Assembly: GCF_024648825.1 (NCBI RefSeq)
Contig: NZ_JANBBE010000005.1
Span: forward strand, 372,001 to 436,000
DNA from: Lentzea californiensis
GTDB lineage: Bacteria > Actinomycetota > Actinomycetes > Mycobacteriales > Pseudonocardiaceae
Reading direction: 5' to 3'
DNA length: 64,000 nucleotides
This document shows positions 1-7,933 of this stretch, in pieces. Below the pieces are notes generated by a model. The model saw only the letters and a program-made list of their open reading frames with translations. It had not been told where the DNA came from and searched no databases. Each line of letters starts with the position of its first letter. Within the stretch, counting starts at the first letter, position 1. The position numbers and the translations under genes are program-made.

Positions 1-758
1 TTCTCGCCCGCGCAGATCGGCGTGCGGGTCTGCGCGCGCACCCGTGCGAGCGCGTCGACGTTCTCCGCCGGCAGTGGTTCCTCCAGCCACATCAGGCGGA
101 ACGGTTCGAGCTCCCACGAGATCCGGCAGGCGCTCGGCACGTCGTAGCGGGCGTGCAGGTCGATGGCCAGGTCGACGTCCGGTCCGATCGCCTCCCGGAC
201 GGCTGCCACGCGTTCGGTCATCGATCGCAGCTCGGCGGCGTTGACCGTGTGGTTGAACGCGTCGAACTTCGCGGGGTGGTGGAGGTTGTCGATGTCGAAC
301 TTGATGGCCGTGAAGCCTTCCTCGACCATCCGCTGGGCCCGGTCGACGCACCCGGCGATCGACCCCGCCGGGTCGTCGCCGTCGCCGCAGTCGGCGTAGA
401 GGCGGATGCGGTCGCGGAACTTCCCGCCGAGCATCCGGTAGACAGGCTGGCCCGCTGCCTTGCCCGCGAGGTCCCACAGCGCGAGCTCGATGCCGGACAG
501 GGCGATCACGAACACCCCGCCCTGGGGACCGGCGAAGACCTTGTTGCGGCGCAGCTTCTCCCAGCACCGCTCGACGTTGCGCGGGTCCTCGCCGATCAGG
601 AGGGGTGTCAGGAACTCGATCATTCCGACGACGGCACCCGCGCCGGCATCGGGATTGGCCTCGCCGAACCCGCTGAGGCCCTCGTCGGTGTCGATCCGGA
701 CCAGCGTGGCCTGGCCGTGGTAGTCGACCACCGCCGTCGTGACGTTCACGATCCGCAT
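1..758 (-). CDS. Enolase-superfamily sugar-acid dehydratase-like enzyme (3' end missing)
   Basis: Member of the mandelate racemase/muconate lactonizing branch of the enolase superfamily, cytoplasmic enzymes that abstract a proton next to a Mg-bound carboxylate and commonly dehydrate sugar acids. The gene leaves the window on the left, so only about 252 N-terminal residues are seen: the capping domain (MRIVNV at the start, LSGFGE near residue 32), WDLAGKAAG, then barrel strands with KFD, IDLHAR, WLEEPLP and the C-terminal-most visible motif ICAGE. The D-x-H-x-R form resembles mannonate dehydratase-type members, but the substrate cannot be assigned. The ATG at 756-758 has a GGGAG ribosome site just upstream. 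It is divergent from the GntR gene at 833 and lies beside a sugar transporter and another enolase-family gene, which supports a sugar-acid pathway. Confidence 0.85.
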   Translation of the reverse strand, partial: MRIVNVTTAVVDYHGQATLVRIDTDEGLSGFGEANPDAGAGAVVGMIEFLTPLLIGEDPRNVERCWEKLRRNKVFAGPQGGVFVIALSGIELALWDLAGKAAGQPVYRMLGGKFRDRIRLYADCGDGDDPAGSIAGCVDRAQRMVEEGFTAIKFDIDNLHHPAKFDAFNHTVNAAELRSMTERVAAVREAIGPDVDLAIDLHARYDVPSACRISWELEPFRLMWLEEPLPAENVDALARVRAQTRTPICAGE

Positions 759-811
759 TGCTCTCCCGCCGCTGGGTCGTGCAGATGAACGGAGTCTGTC
801 GCGATGTCTAA

Positions 812-824
812 CTTGTCCTATAAG
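812..824. promoter_or_regulatory. Candidate GntR operator overlapping a leaderless promoter
   Basis: The 13-mer CTTGTCCTATAAG is an imperfect palindrome (CTT/AAG outer arms plus an inner T/A pair) in the 74-bp gap between the divergent enolase-family and GntR genes. FCD-type GntR proteins usually bind short TNGT..ACNA-like palindromes in such gaps. TAAGCT (821-826) sits 6 bases before the GntR ATG, the position of a -10 box in leaderless actinobacterial transcripts. A site here would let the regulator block both promoters; this is inferred from position and symmetry only. Confidence 0.4.
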
Positions 825-832
825 CTGATGAC

Positions 833-1576
833 ATGCAAAGGGGACAAGAGTCTTCGGACGCTGTCAAGGTCCGGACTCTCCCGGTGCAGGTGGCGGCACA
901 CCTGACCCGGCGCATCGTCAGCGGTGAGATCGAGGACGGCCGTGCTCCGTCGGAGCTCGACATCTCGCGTGAGTTCGGGGTGTCCCGCGTGGTGGCGCGG
1001 GAGACGCTCAAGATCCTGGCCTCGCTCGACATCGTCGAGGTCGCGCAGGGCCGCCGCGTCGTCGTGCGCCCTCCGGCCGAGTGGGACTACCTGAGCCCGT
1101 TGCTGATCGAGTGGATGCCCACGGAGATCGTCGGCGAGCTGCTGCAGGAGCTGCACCAGATGCGCGTGCTGCTCGAACCCGAACTCGCCGCGATGGCCGC
1201 GACCAGCGTCACCGGCGAGACGCTGGACCGGCTCAGGGACGAGCTCGACCGCATGGCGGCGCTCGAATCCGATCCCAACGCCTACCTCGAGGTCGACCAC
1301 GAGTTCCACATGGAGATCTGCCGGGCGGCCGACAACCGCATCCTCGACCGGATCATGTACTCCGCCCGGTGGCTCGGCACGGCCAGCCGGCGCATCACCA
1401 ACGAGGCGCCGGCCGCGCTGCGCAAGGCCACCTGTGACCACACGGAGATCTACGAGGCGCTCGTGGCGCGCGACCCGGCAGCTGCCCGCGCCGCGATGCG
1501 CAAGCACCTGGCCAACAACTCCAACCTCCTCGCGGAGAAGGAGCAGCAGACCAAACGGGCCGCCCGACGGCGCTAG
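833..1576 (+). CDS. GntR-family transcriptional regulator, FCD (FadR-like) type
   Basis: A 247-residue DNA-binding repressor or activator. Residues about 10-75 form the winged helix (LTRRIVSGEIEDG, SELDISREFGVSR, V.ARETLKIL), and about 100-230 form the all-helical FCD ligand domain with its spaced metal-binding histidines in DHEFHMEIC, CDHTEIYEAL and RKHLANN. FCD members normally sense sugar acids or other carboxylates through this metal site. The ATG at 833 has no Shine-Dalgarno sequence but a -10-like TAAGCT six bases upstream, so the mRNA may be leaderless. It stands between the divergent enolase-family gene and the downstream transporter operon, and most likely controls both; the effector is unknown. 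Confidence 0.9.
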   Translation: MQRGQESSDAVKVRTLPVQVAAHLTRRIVSGEIEDGRAPSELDISREFGVSRVVARETLKILASLDIVEVAQGRRVVVRPPAEWDYLSPLLIEWMPTEIVGELLQELHQMRVLLEPELAAMAATSVTGETLDRLRDELDRMAALESDPNAYLEVDHEFHMEICRAADNRILDRIMYSARWLGTASRRITNEAPAALRKATCDHTEIYEALVARDPAAARAAMRKHLANNSNLLAEKEQQTKRAARRR

Positions 1577-1577
1577 C

Positions 1578-1606
1578 GCACCAGATCACCACAGCACCAG
1601 ATCACC
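1578..1606. repeat. Two-copy 13-bp direct repeat ahead of the transporter operon
   Basis: GCACCAGATCACC occurs at 1578-1590 and again at 1594-1606, a period of 16 bp, directly after the GntR stop codon. Further on, at 1662-1669, lies the perfect palindrome GTTGCAAC, inside a longer CGTTG/CAACG pairing (1649-1670). The 142-bp gap before the binding-protein gene must hold that operon's promoter if it is not read through from the regulator gene, so these are possible control sites. Nothing more is visible. Confidence 0.3.
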
Positions 1607-1718
1607 GTTCTTCAGCGCATGAACGACCCGGCAGCGCGGCCCATGCCTCGTTGTCCCGCCGGTTGCAACGTCGCCCCGTCGGTACGCGTCCGCTCGACCG
1701 GACGCGAGAGGAGTGGTC

Positions 1719-3143
1719 ATGGAAGAGAAAACGGACTTATCCAGGCGCACTTTCCTGGGGGTGAGCGCGCTGGGCGTGCTCGGTCTCGCCGGGTGCGGGC
1801 CAGGGCCCGCACCCGCACCGCAGGTGGACGTCCAGGTGCCCCAGGCCCTGCTGGACCAGGCGGCGTCGCTGCGCGGCGGGTCGGTGGGCATGCTCTCGCA
1901 GAAGCTCTACTCCGAGGCCGCCAACCAGGCGCTGGACCGGTCGTTGCAGGTGTTCGCACAGGCCACGGGAACCACGGTCCGCAACGACCTGGTCTCCGGT
2001 GACGCCGGGGACATGGTCGCGAAGATGGACGCCGAGGTGAAGGCGGGCACCAGTCGCGACTTCGCCTTCGTGAGCGACCGGCGGTTCGTCGGCCAGCTCC
2101 ACAACCTCGGCGCCCTCACCGACGTCACCGACGTGGTCGACGAGATGCGCAAGCTCTACGGGGAGCCCGCGACGGAGGCGACCACCTACTGCGTGTTCGG
2201 CGGTCGCTGGTTCGCGATCCCGTACCACTTCATCGCCTCCGCGATGTACCTGCGCAAGGACTGGTACCAGGAGAAGGGGCTCCCGCTCAAACCCCATTAC
2301 ACGTGGGAGGAGTTGCGCGACAACGCGTTGGCGGTCTCCGACCCGGCGAAGAAGCGCTTCGGCTGGGGTCTCACGGTGAACCGCTCCGGCGACGCCAACG
2401 GCTTCATCGCGAACGTCGTCAACTGCTACGGCGGCGCGATCGCGGACAACACCGGCACGAAGGTGGTGTTCAACTCGCCGGAGACCGTCGCCGCCGTCAC
2501 GTTCATCGGCGACATCTACACGAACCCGAAGTACACGCCGATGCTGCCGCCGGGGATCGGCAGCTGGACCGACTCGAGCAACAACGAGAACTGGCTGGCC
2601 CAGATCCTGGGGCTCACGCTCAACCAGTTCAGCGTCTACGCCGACTCGAAGACCAAGAACAACCCGGTCTACGCCAACACCCACCCGTTCAACGGCGCCA
2701 CCGGACCGGCGATCGACAAGCCGCTCGCGTTCGGCGAGTCCAACTCGTTCGTCGTGTTCAAGGGGGCGAAGAACCCCGATCTCGCCAAGCTGGTGGCGAA
2801 GTACATGGTCAGCGGGAGCGCGCTGCTCGGTGTCGCGAAGGGGGCACCGTGCCTGGTCAACCCCTCGTGGGACAAGGTCTGGGACTCCGACCCGTACTAC
2901 ACCGGCGGTGACCCGGCCTTCCCCGCGCTGCGGGAGCAGACCCGCACGCCGCTTCCGCTGACCACCAGGACCGGCTTCTCGTTCCCGCAGGCGCCGAGCC
3001 CCGGTGAGCAGGCCGCCACCGCCGCCTACCTGCTGACCGACATGATGCAGTCGGTCATCCAGGGCACCCGGCCCGCCGACGCCGTCGCCGCGACCCACGC
3101 CAGGATCGTCCAGGTCTTCGAGCAGCAGGGCTACAAGCAGTGA
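1719..3143 (+). CDS. ABC-transporter extracellular solute-binding lipoprotein (family 1, sugar type)
   Basis: A 474-residue carbohydrate-binding subunit of an importer, exported folded and lipid-anchored outside the membrane. The N-terminus has a twin-arginine motif SRRTFLG at residues 8-14 and a lipobox LAGC with the lipidated Cys at 26. The rest has the pattern of family 1 binding proteins, such as DMVAKMDAEV and an aromatic-rich middle part. The ATG at 1719 is chosen because GAGAGGAG (1706-1713) lies five bases ahead; an in-frame GTG at 1713 overlaps that site. Its stop overlaps the permease start (GTGA), so the two are translationally coupled. The neighbouring enolase-family enzymes suggest a sugar acid or uronate-like ligand, which is inference. 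Confidence 0.9.
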   Translation: MEEKTDLSRRTFLGVSALGVLGLAGCGPGPAPAPQVDVQVPQALLDQAASLRGGSVGMLSQKLYSEAANQALDRSLQVFAQATGTTVRNDLVSGDAGDMVAKMDAEVKAGTSRDFAFVSDRRFVGQLHNLGALTDVTDVVDEMRKLYGEPATEATTYCVFGGRWFAIPYHFIASAMYLRKDWYQEKGLPLKPHYTWEELRDNALAVSDPAKKRFGWGLTVNRSGDANGFIANVVNCYGGAIADNTGTKVVFNSPETVAAVTFIGDIYTNPKYTPMLPPGIGSWTDSSNNENWLAQILGLTLNQFSVYADSKTKNNPVYANTHPFNGATGPAIDKPLAFGESNSFVVFKGAKNPDLAKLVAKYMVSGSALLGVAKGAPCLVNPSWDKVWDSDPYYTGGDPAFPALREQTRTPLPLTTRTGFSFPQAPSPGEQAATAAYLLTDMMQSVIQGTRPADAVAATHARIVQVFEQQGYKQ

Positions 3144-5149
3144 CCATCCTGCGTGAGCGGCCGGCGCCGGTTCGTCCGGCGCCGCGCGGGTCGTCCTCGC
3201 TCACCAGGTCGCAGCGGCTGCTCGGACGCGACTGGCGCCTCGCCGCGGTGTTCATCGGGCCGACGCTGCTGCTGGTCTCGGGCCTGATCCTGTTCCCGAT
3301 CGTCAGCTCGGTCCTCACCAGCACGACGGAACGCCACGGTGCGGAGACGGTCTTCGTCGGGCTGGACAACTACACCGCCCTCATCAACGACGCCGTGTTC
3401 CACAAGGGCGTGCTCAACTCGTTCGTCTTCACCGCGTACGCCGAGATCTTCAAGGTGGTCCTCGGCCTCATCGCGGCGTTGATGCTGCACCACATGCGCC
3501 GCGGCCGGGCGATCATCGCCGGCGTGATCCTGTTGCCGTGGGTGGTGCCGACGGTCGTCACGGCCTTCACCTGGCGGTCGTTGTTCGACCCGATCTTCGG
3601 CAGCGTCAACGTCCTGCTCACCGACTCGGGCATCGGGCCGGCCCTCGCGGCGACCGGGCTCGTCGACAGGTGGCCTGCGGAGTGGTTGTCCGATCCAGCG
3701 CTCGCGATGCCGGCGGTCATCCTGGTCAACGTCTGGAAGGGCATCCCGTTCTTCACGGTGACGTTCCTCGCCGGACTCAAGGCGATCGACAGCGGTCTCT
3801 ACGAAGCGGCCATTGTGGACGGTGCCTCGCCGTGGCAGCGCTTCAAGCACATCACGCTGCCGGGGCTGCGTCACATCATGATCGTGACGGTGCTGCTGTC
3901 GTCGATCTGGACGTTCAACAACTTCGACCTGATCTGGCTGATGACCCAGGGCGGGCCGGGGGACGCCACCGCCCCGTACGTGATGGTGGCCTACTCGAAG
4001 GCCATCCAGCAGTTGCAGCTGGGCGCGGGCGCGGCGGTCACGCTGGTGATGCTGCCGATCATCGGCATCCTCGTGGTGATCCTCGTGCGCATGATGCGGC
4101 GCAGTGATCTCCCGGGCACGGGCGACCTGGGCCGCAGGAGGCTGACCCCCGCTCAGCGCAGGGCGTTGCCGTGGGTGGTCGTCGTGGCCTCGGTGCTCGT
4201 CCTGGTCTGGGCTTCGCCGCACATCGTGTGGAAGGCCGCGCTCGTGCTGGGCGTGTTCGTGGTGCTCGCGGCCGGCGTCGGACGGGTCGTCTCCGTGCTC
4301 GCCGCGCGGGGGAACCGGCTGGCCGCCCGCGTGGTCGGCGGCACCGGCAGCGGGATCGCGCTCGTGGGCCTGCTGGGCTTCGTGCTCGCCCCGCTCTACT
4401 GGATGACGGTCACGGCCTTCAAGTCCGACAACCAGATCGTCGCGCGCACCGACGACCTCTGGCCGACGCCGTGGAGCACCGAGCAGTTCACCAACCTGTT
4501 CTCGGGCAGGGCGTTCGGCACCTGGTACGTCAACACGATCCTGGTGTCGGTGGCGTCCACCCTGATCGCCCTGGTCTGCGCGGCACTGGCGGGCTATGCG
4601 CTGGCACGGCTGAAGTTCCGGGGTTCGGAGAGCTTCACGGTGACGATCCTGCTCACCTACGTGATGCCGGGCGCGCTGCTGTTCATCCCGCTGTACCAGA
4701 TGATGAGCGGGATCGGGCTCAACGACTCGTTGTGGGCGCTCGTGCTCGCGTACCCGACGTTCACCCTGCCGTTCGCGACGTGGCTGCTCGTCGGCTACTT
4801 CAAGTCGATCCCGGCCGACCTCGAGGAGGCCGCGCTGGTCGACGGCTGCACGCGGTTCGGGGCGTTCATCCGGATCGTGCTGCCGCTGGCCAAGCCGGGG
4901 CTGCTCGCGGTCGCGCTGTTCACGCTCACCAACGCGTGGAACGAGTTCCTGTTCGCCTTCGTGTTCATCACCAAGGACGGCTACAAGACGCTGCCCGTCG
5001 GCATGCAGTCGATGATCTTCGGTGACGTCGTGCCGCAGGGACAGCTGGCGGCGGCCTCGCTGCTGATCAGCATCCCGGTCGTGACCATGTACGCGTTCGG
5101 GCAGCGGTTCCTGACCGAGGGCCTCACCGCGGGGGCCGTGAAGGGATGA
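3140..5149 (+). CDS. Fused MalF-like and MalG-like ABC sugar permease
   Basis: One 669-residue membrane protein that contains both halves of an ABC importer channel, normally two genes. Residues about 30-320 are a MalF-type permease with its ATPase-docking EAA loop EAAIVDGASPWQRF (from residue 222). Residues about 345-400 give two or three extra hydrophobic stretches as linker. Residues about 405-669 are a MalG-type permease (SALYWMTVTAFKSDN-like opening, read APLYWMTVTAFKS) with a second EAA loop EEAALVDGCTRF (from 562). There is no stop, frameshift or start-like gap between the halves. It overlaps the genes on both sides (GTGA and ATGA). No ATPase gene follows; actinomycetes often share one MsiK-type ATPase among sugar importers, so the energy subunit is probably encoded elsewhere. 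Confidence 0.9.
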   Translation: MTILRERPAPVRPAPRGSSSLTRSQRLLGRDWRLAAVFIGPTLLLVSGLILFPIVSSVLTSTTERHGAETVFVGLDNYTALINDAVFHKGVLNSFVFTAYAEIFKVVLGLIAALMLHHMRRGRAIIAGVILLPWVVPTVVTAFTWRSLFDPIFGSVNVLLTDSGIGPALAATGLVDRWPAEWLSDPALAMPAVILVNVWKGIPFFTVTFLAGLKAIDSGLYEAAIVDGASPWQRFKHITLPGLRHIMIVTVLLSSIWTFNNFDLIWLMTQGGPGDATAPYVMVAYSKAIQQLQLGAGAAVTLVMLPIIGILVVILVRMMRRSDLPGTGDLGRRRLTPAQRRALPWVVVVASVLVLVWASPHIVWKAALVLGVFVVLAAGVGRVVSVLAARGNRLAARVVGGTGSGIALVGLLGFVLAPLYWMTVTAFKSDNQIVARTDDLWPTPWSTEQFTNLFSGRAFGTWYVNTILVSVASTLIALVCAALAGYALARLKFRGSESFTVTILLTYVMPGALLFIPLYQMMSGIGLNDSLWALVLAYPTFTLPFATWLLVGYFKSIPADLEEAALVDGCTRFGAFIRIVLPLAKPGLLAVALFTLTNAWNEFLFAFVFITKDGYKTLPVGMQSMIFGDVVPQGQLAAASLLISIPVVTMYAFGQRFLTEGLTAGAVKG

Positions 5150-6423
5150 GCGAGACGCCGGCGATCACGGAGGAGCACGTCGCGACGGGGTCCCGGCCGA
5201 GCGACCTGCGCATCACCGACCTGCGGGTCGCCAACGTGGCCGGCGTGCCGTTCCGCTCGTCGATCATCAGGATCGACACCAACCAGGGGCTGGCCGGCTA
5301 CGGGGAGGTGCGCGACCAGGCCAGCGCCACCTACGCGCTCGTGCTCAAGAGCCGGCTCGTCGGCGAGAACCCCTGCAACGTCGACAAGATCTTCCGCAAG
5401 ATCAAGCAGTTCGGGCACCACGGCCGTCAGGGAGGCGGGGTCTCCGGCGTCGAGATGGCGCTGATGGACCTCGCCGGCAAGGCCTACGGGGTGCCCGCGC
5501 ACGCGTTGATCGGGGGCCGGTTCCGGGACGAGATCCGGTGCTACGCGGACACTCCGTCGCTGCCGGACCCGCACGCGATGGGCGCCCGGCTGCTGGAGCG
5601 CAAGCAGCGCGGGTTCACGATGCTGAAGATGGACGTGGGCATCGACCTGCTGTGGGACGTGCCGGGGGCGCTGATCGCGCCGCCGGGCGCCCGCGCGGAC
5701 CTGACGACGATGCACCCGTTCACCGGCATCCAGGTCACCGCGAAGGGCGCCGACCACCTGGCGTCCTATGTGGACGTAGTGCGTTCCGTCGTCGGCTACG
5801 ACGTCGCGCTCGCCGCCGACCACTTCGGCCACATCGCCCTCGACTCCTGCATCCGCATCGGCCGCGCGCTGGAACCGTTCACCCTGGCGTGGATCGAGGA
5901 CCTGATCCCGTGGCAGCTGACCGACCAGTGGCGCCGGCTCACCTCGGCGGTCGCCGTCCCGACGTGCACGGGGGAGGACATCTACCTGCTCGACGGTTTC
6001 CGGCCGCTGCTCGACGCCGGTGCCATCCGCGTCGTGCACCCCGACCCGGCGACGGCGGGAGGAATCGCGGAGACCAAGCGGCTCGGCGACTACGCGCAGG
6101 AACGCGGGATCCCGATGGCGTTGCACCTCGCGGCGTCACCGATCGCGACGATGGCGTGCGTGCACCTGGCCGCCGCCACGGAGAACTTCCTCGCACTCGA
6201 ACACCACGCGACCGAGGTGGAGTTCTGGAGCGACCTCGTCACCGGCCTGCCCCGGCCGCTGATCCAGAACGGCCACATCACGGTGCCGGACACACCAGGA
6301 CTGGGATTCGGCGACGTCGACGAGGAACTGCTGCGGCGCCACCTCGACCCGCGCGACCCGGTGTTCTTCGCCGAAACGACGCACTGGGACGCGGAGTCGA
6401 GCCACGACCGGTTGTGGAGTTGA
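5146..6423 (+). CDS. Enolase-superfamily (mandelate racemase-like) enzyme
   Basis: A 425-residue cytoplasmic enzyme of the same superfamily as the gene at the left edge but only distantly related to it. The capping domain (ITDLRVANVAG, LAGYGEVRDQ) is followed by the barrel with KMDVG, the metal-binding stretch AADHFGH, WIEDLIPW and TGED, and a late strand ALHLAASPIA that brings a histidine near the active site. Members usually dehydrate or epimerise acid sugars. The ATG overlaps the permease stop (ATGA), making it the third gene of the uptake operon, so it probably acts on the imported compound. Its 30-residue N-terminal extension is longer than usual. The exact reaction cannot be read from sequence. 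Confidence 0.82.
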   Translation: MSETPAITEEHVATGSRPSDLRITDLRVANVAGVPFRSSIIRIDTNQGLAGYGEVRDQASATYALVLKSRLVGENPCNVDKIFRKIKQFGHHGRQGGGVSGVEMALMDLAGKAYGVPAHALIGGRFRDEIRCYADTPSLPDPHAMGARLLERKQRGFTMLKMDVGIDLLWDVPGALIAPPGARADLTTMHPFTGIQVTAKGADHLASYVDVVRSVVGYDVALAADHFGHIALDSCIRIGRALEPFTLAWIEDLIPWQLTDQWRRLTSAVAVPTCTGEDIYLLDGFRPLLDAGAIRVVHPDPATAGGIAETKRLGDYAQERGIPMALHLAASPIATMACVHLAAATENFLALEHHATEVEFWSDLVTGLPRPLIQNGHITVPDTPGLGFGDVDEELLRRHLDPRDPVFFAETTHWDAESSHDRLWS

Positions 6424-6424
6424 G

Positions 6425-7165
6425 TCAAGCCGGGTCCTGCTCGGCACGCCACCGTTCGTACTCGGGCCGCGCCTCCTCCGACAGCGGGTAGTACCGCCGC
6501 AGGTCGCCGCCCTCGGACAGCCGGATCCGGGAGAACTCCTCCCATTCCGCGTGTTCCTGAGCGACCGCCAGGACAGCGGGTGCGAGCTTGACCGGCACCA
6601 CGACCGCCCCGTCGTCGTCCGCGACGACGATGTCACCCGGCACGACGAGCGTGCCACCGCATGCCACCGGCACGTTGACGGCGGCCGGGACGATGTCGGT
6701 CTGGGCGTGGTAGTTCGGTGTGGCGCCTCGGATCCACAGCCCGAGGCCGAGCTGCTTGGCCTCACCGATGTCGCGCAGGCACCCGTCGATCACCACACCG
6801 GCGCCGCCGCGGCCCTTGAAGTAGGTCAGCATCATCTCGCCGAACACACCGCTGCTCATGTCACCGCGTGCGTCGACGACGATCATGTCGCCGGGCTGGG
6901 CGTGGTACATGACGTGCCGGTGCAGCTGCTTCTCCGGCTCCTCGTACTCGTCGACGGGGTAGAGGTCCTCCCGCTTCGGCAGGAACTGCAGTGTCAGCGC
7001 CGGTCCGGCCACGCGCACGCCGGGCGTCACCGAGACCGGGCCGCGGATGAACGCGCTGCGGATGCCCATGCGGCTGAGCTCGGCGCTGGCCGTCGCACTG
7101 CCGATGGCCGCGAGGCCCGCACTCAGTTCGGCGGGCGGGCGAACGATGTCGTGCGTCTCGACCAC
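6425..7165 (-). CDS. RraA-family aldolase/decarboxylase-like protein
   Basis: A 246-residue protein of the RraA fold shared by 4-hydroxy-4-methyl-2-oxoglutarate aldolase/oxaloacetate decarboxylase and the RNase E inhibitor RraA. The family signatures are present: GDMIVVDARGD, FGEMMLTYFKGRG, VVIDGCLRD (the Arg-Asp pair that holds substrate and metal) and LGLGLWIRGATP, then GDIVVADDDG. The complete Arg-Asp site favours an enzyme, with pyruvate-type products, over a pure RNase inhibitor. The GTG at 7165 is selected because GAGGGAG (7174-7180) precedes it by eight bases; the open frame continues further upstream without such a site. It ends one base from the convergent enolase-family gene and may supply the aldol step of the same pathway, which is inference. 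Confidence 0.85.
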   Translation of the reverse strand: MVETHDIVRPPAELSAGLAAIGSATASAELSRMGIRSAFIRGPVSVTPGVRVAGPALTLQFLPKREDLYPVDEYEEPEKQLHRHVMYHAQPGDMIVVDARGDMSSGVFGEMMLTYFKGRGGAGVVIDGCLRDIGEAKQLGLGLWIRGATPNYHAQTDIVPAAVNVPVACGGTLVVPGDIVVADDDGAVVVPVKLAPAVLAVAQEHAEWEEFSRIRLSEGGDLRRYYPLSEEARPEYERWRAEQDPA

Positions 7166-7296
7166 GTCGGTAGCTCCCTCGGACCGCGCTGACCATCGGA
7201 GAGTTCGATGATCCAAGCCTAGTCCGCCGAACCCCTGCGAGGTAAGGAAAGTCGATGGCGCGATCTTTCGCTTCGGAGACGGTGGCGACGGGCGCC

Positions 7297-7318
7297 GACA
7301 CCGACTATGGTCTCTGTC
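7297..7318. promoter_or_regulatory. Candidate TetR operator
   Basis: GACACCGAC (7297-7305) and GTCTCTGTC (7310-7318) form a 22-bp inverted repeat with 7 of 9 arm positions matching. It lies 26-47 bases before the TetR gene, in the gap it shares with the divergent RraA-type gene. A CATACT hexamer at 7318-7323 could be the -10 box. Length and position suit autoregulation by a TetR dimer; binding is not shown. Confidence 0.4.
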
Positions 7319-7343
7319 ATACTCCCGAGCCACGGGCGGCGCG

Positions 7344-7922
7344 ATGAGCGAGCAAGGCAGGCGCGGCACCAAGCAGCGGATGCTGGACAGCGCGGTGCTG
7401 CTGCTGCGGGAACGTGGCGCCGCCGGCGTGACGGTCGACGCGGTGCTGGCGCACAGTGGTGCGCCACGGGGTTCCGTCTACCACCACTTTCCCGGTGGCA
7501 GGAACGAGATGGTCCTGGATGCGGTCCGCCAGGCCGGCGACTACATCACCGCCATGGTCAGCGAGTCGGCGGCCGAGGGCGACGTCGGGAAGACGCTGGA
7601 GCGTCTCGTCGTTTTCTGGAAGCGGGCGCTGACCGGGACCGGCTACCGGGCGGGCTGTCCCGTCGCCGCGATGACCCTGGACAGCCGCGACCTCGTCCCC
7701 GACGCCGGTGACGTGGTGCGGGAGATCTTCACCAGCTGGCAGACCAGCCTCGTGAAAGCGTTGACCGGCAACGGGTTCGCGGCACAACGCGCACAGCGGC
7801 TGGCGACGCTGGTCGTGTCCGCGATCGAGGGAGCGGTCATCCTCTGTCGCGCTCACCGTGATCTGGGCCCACTCGACGACGTGCTCGCCGAGATCGCGCC
7901 CCTGCTCGAGCGACGAGACTAG
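7344..7922 (+). CDS. TetR-family transcriptional regulator
   Basis: A 192-residue repressor. Residues about 6-55 hold the TetR helix-turn-helix (RMLDSAVLLLRERG, VDAVLAHSGAPRGSVYHHF), and the remainder is the helical ligand domain of the LfrR/YxaF-like group, with the typical CPVAAM motif around residue 110. It overlaps nothing upstream but is only 11 bases ahead of the molybdopterin oxidoreductase gene, whose ribosome site overlaps its stop codon, so the two are probably one operon. The likely target is its own promoter through the palindrome at 7297-7318. The inducer is unknown. Confidence 0.88.
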   Translation: MSEQGRRGTKQRMLDSAVLLLRERGAAGVTVDAVLAHSGAPRGSVYHHFPGGRNEMVLDAVRQAGDYITAMVSESAAEGDVGKTLERLVVFWKRALTGTGYRAGCPVAAMTLDSRDLVPDAGDVVREIFTSWQTSLVKALTGNGFAAQRAQRLATLVVSAIEGAVILCRAHRDLGPLDDVLAEIAPLLERRD

Positions 7923-7933
7923 GAGCCTGGCCC

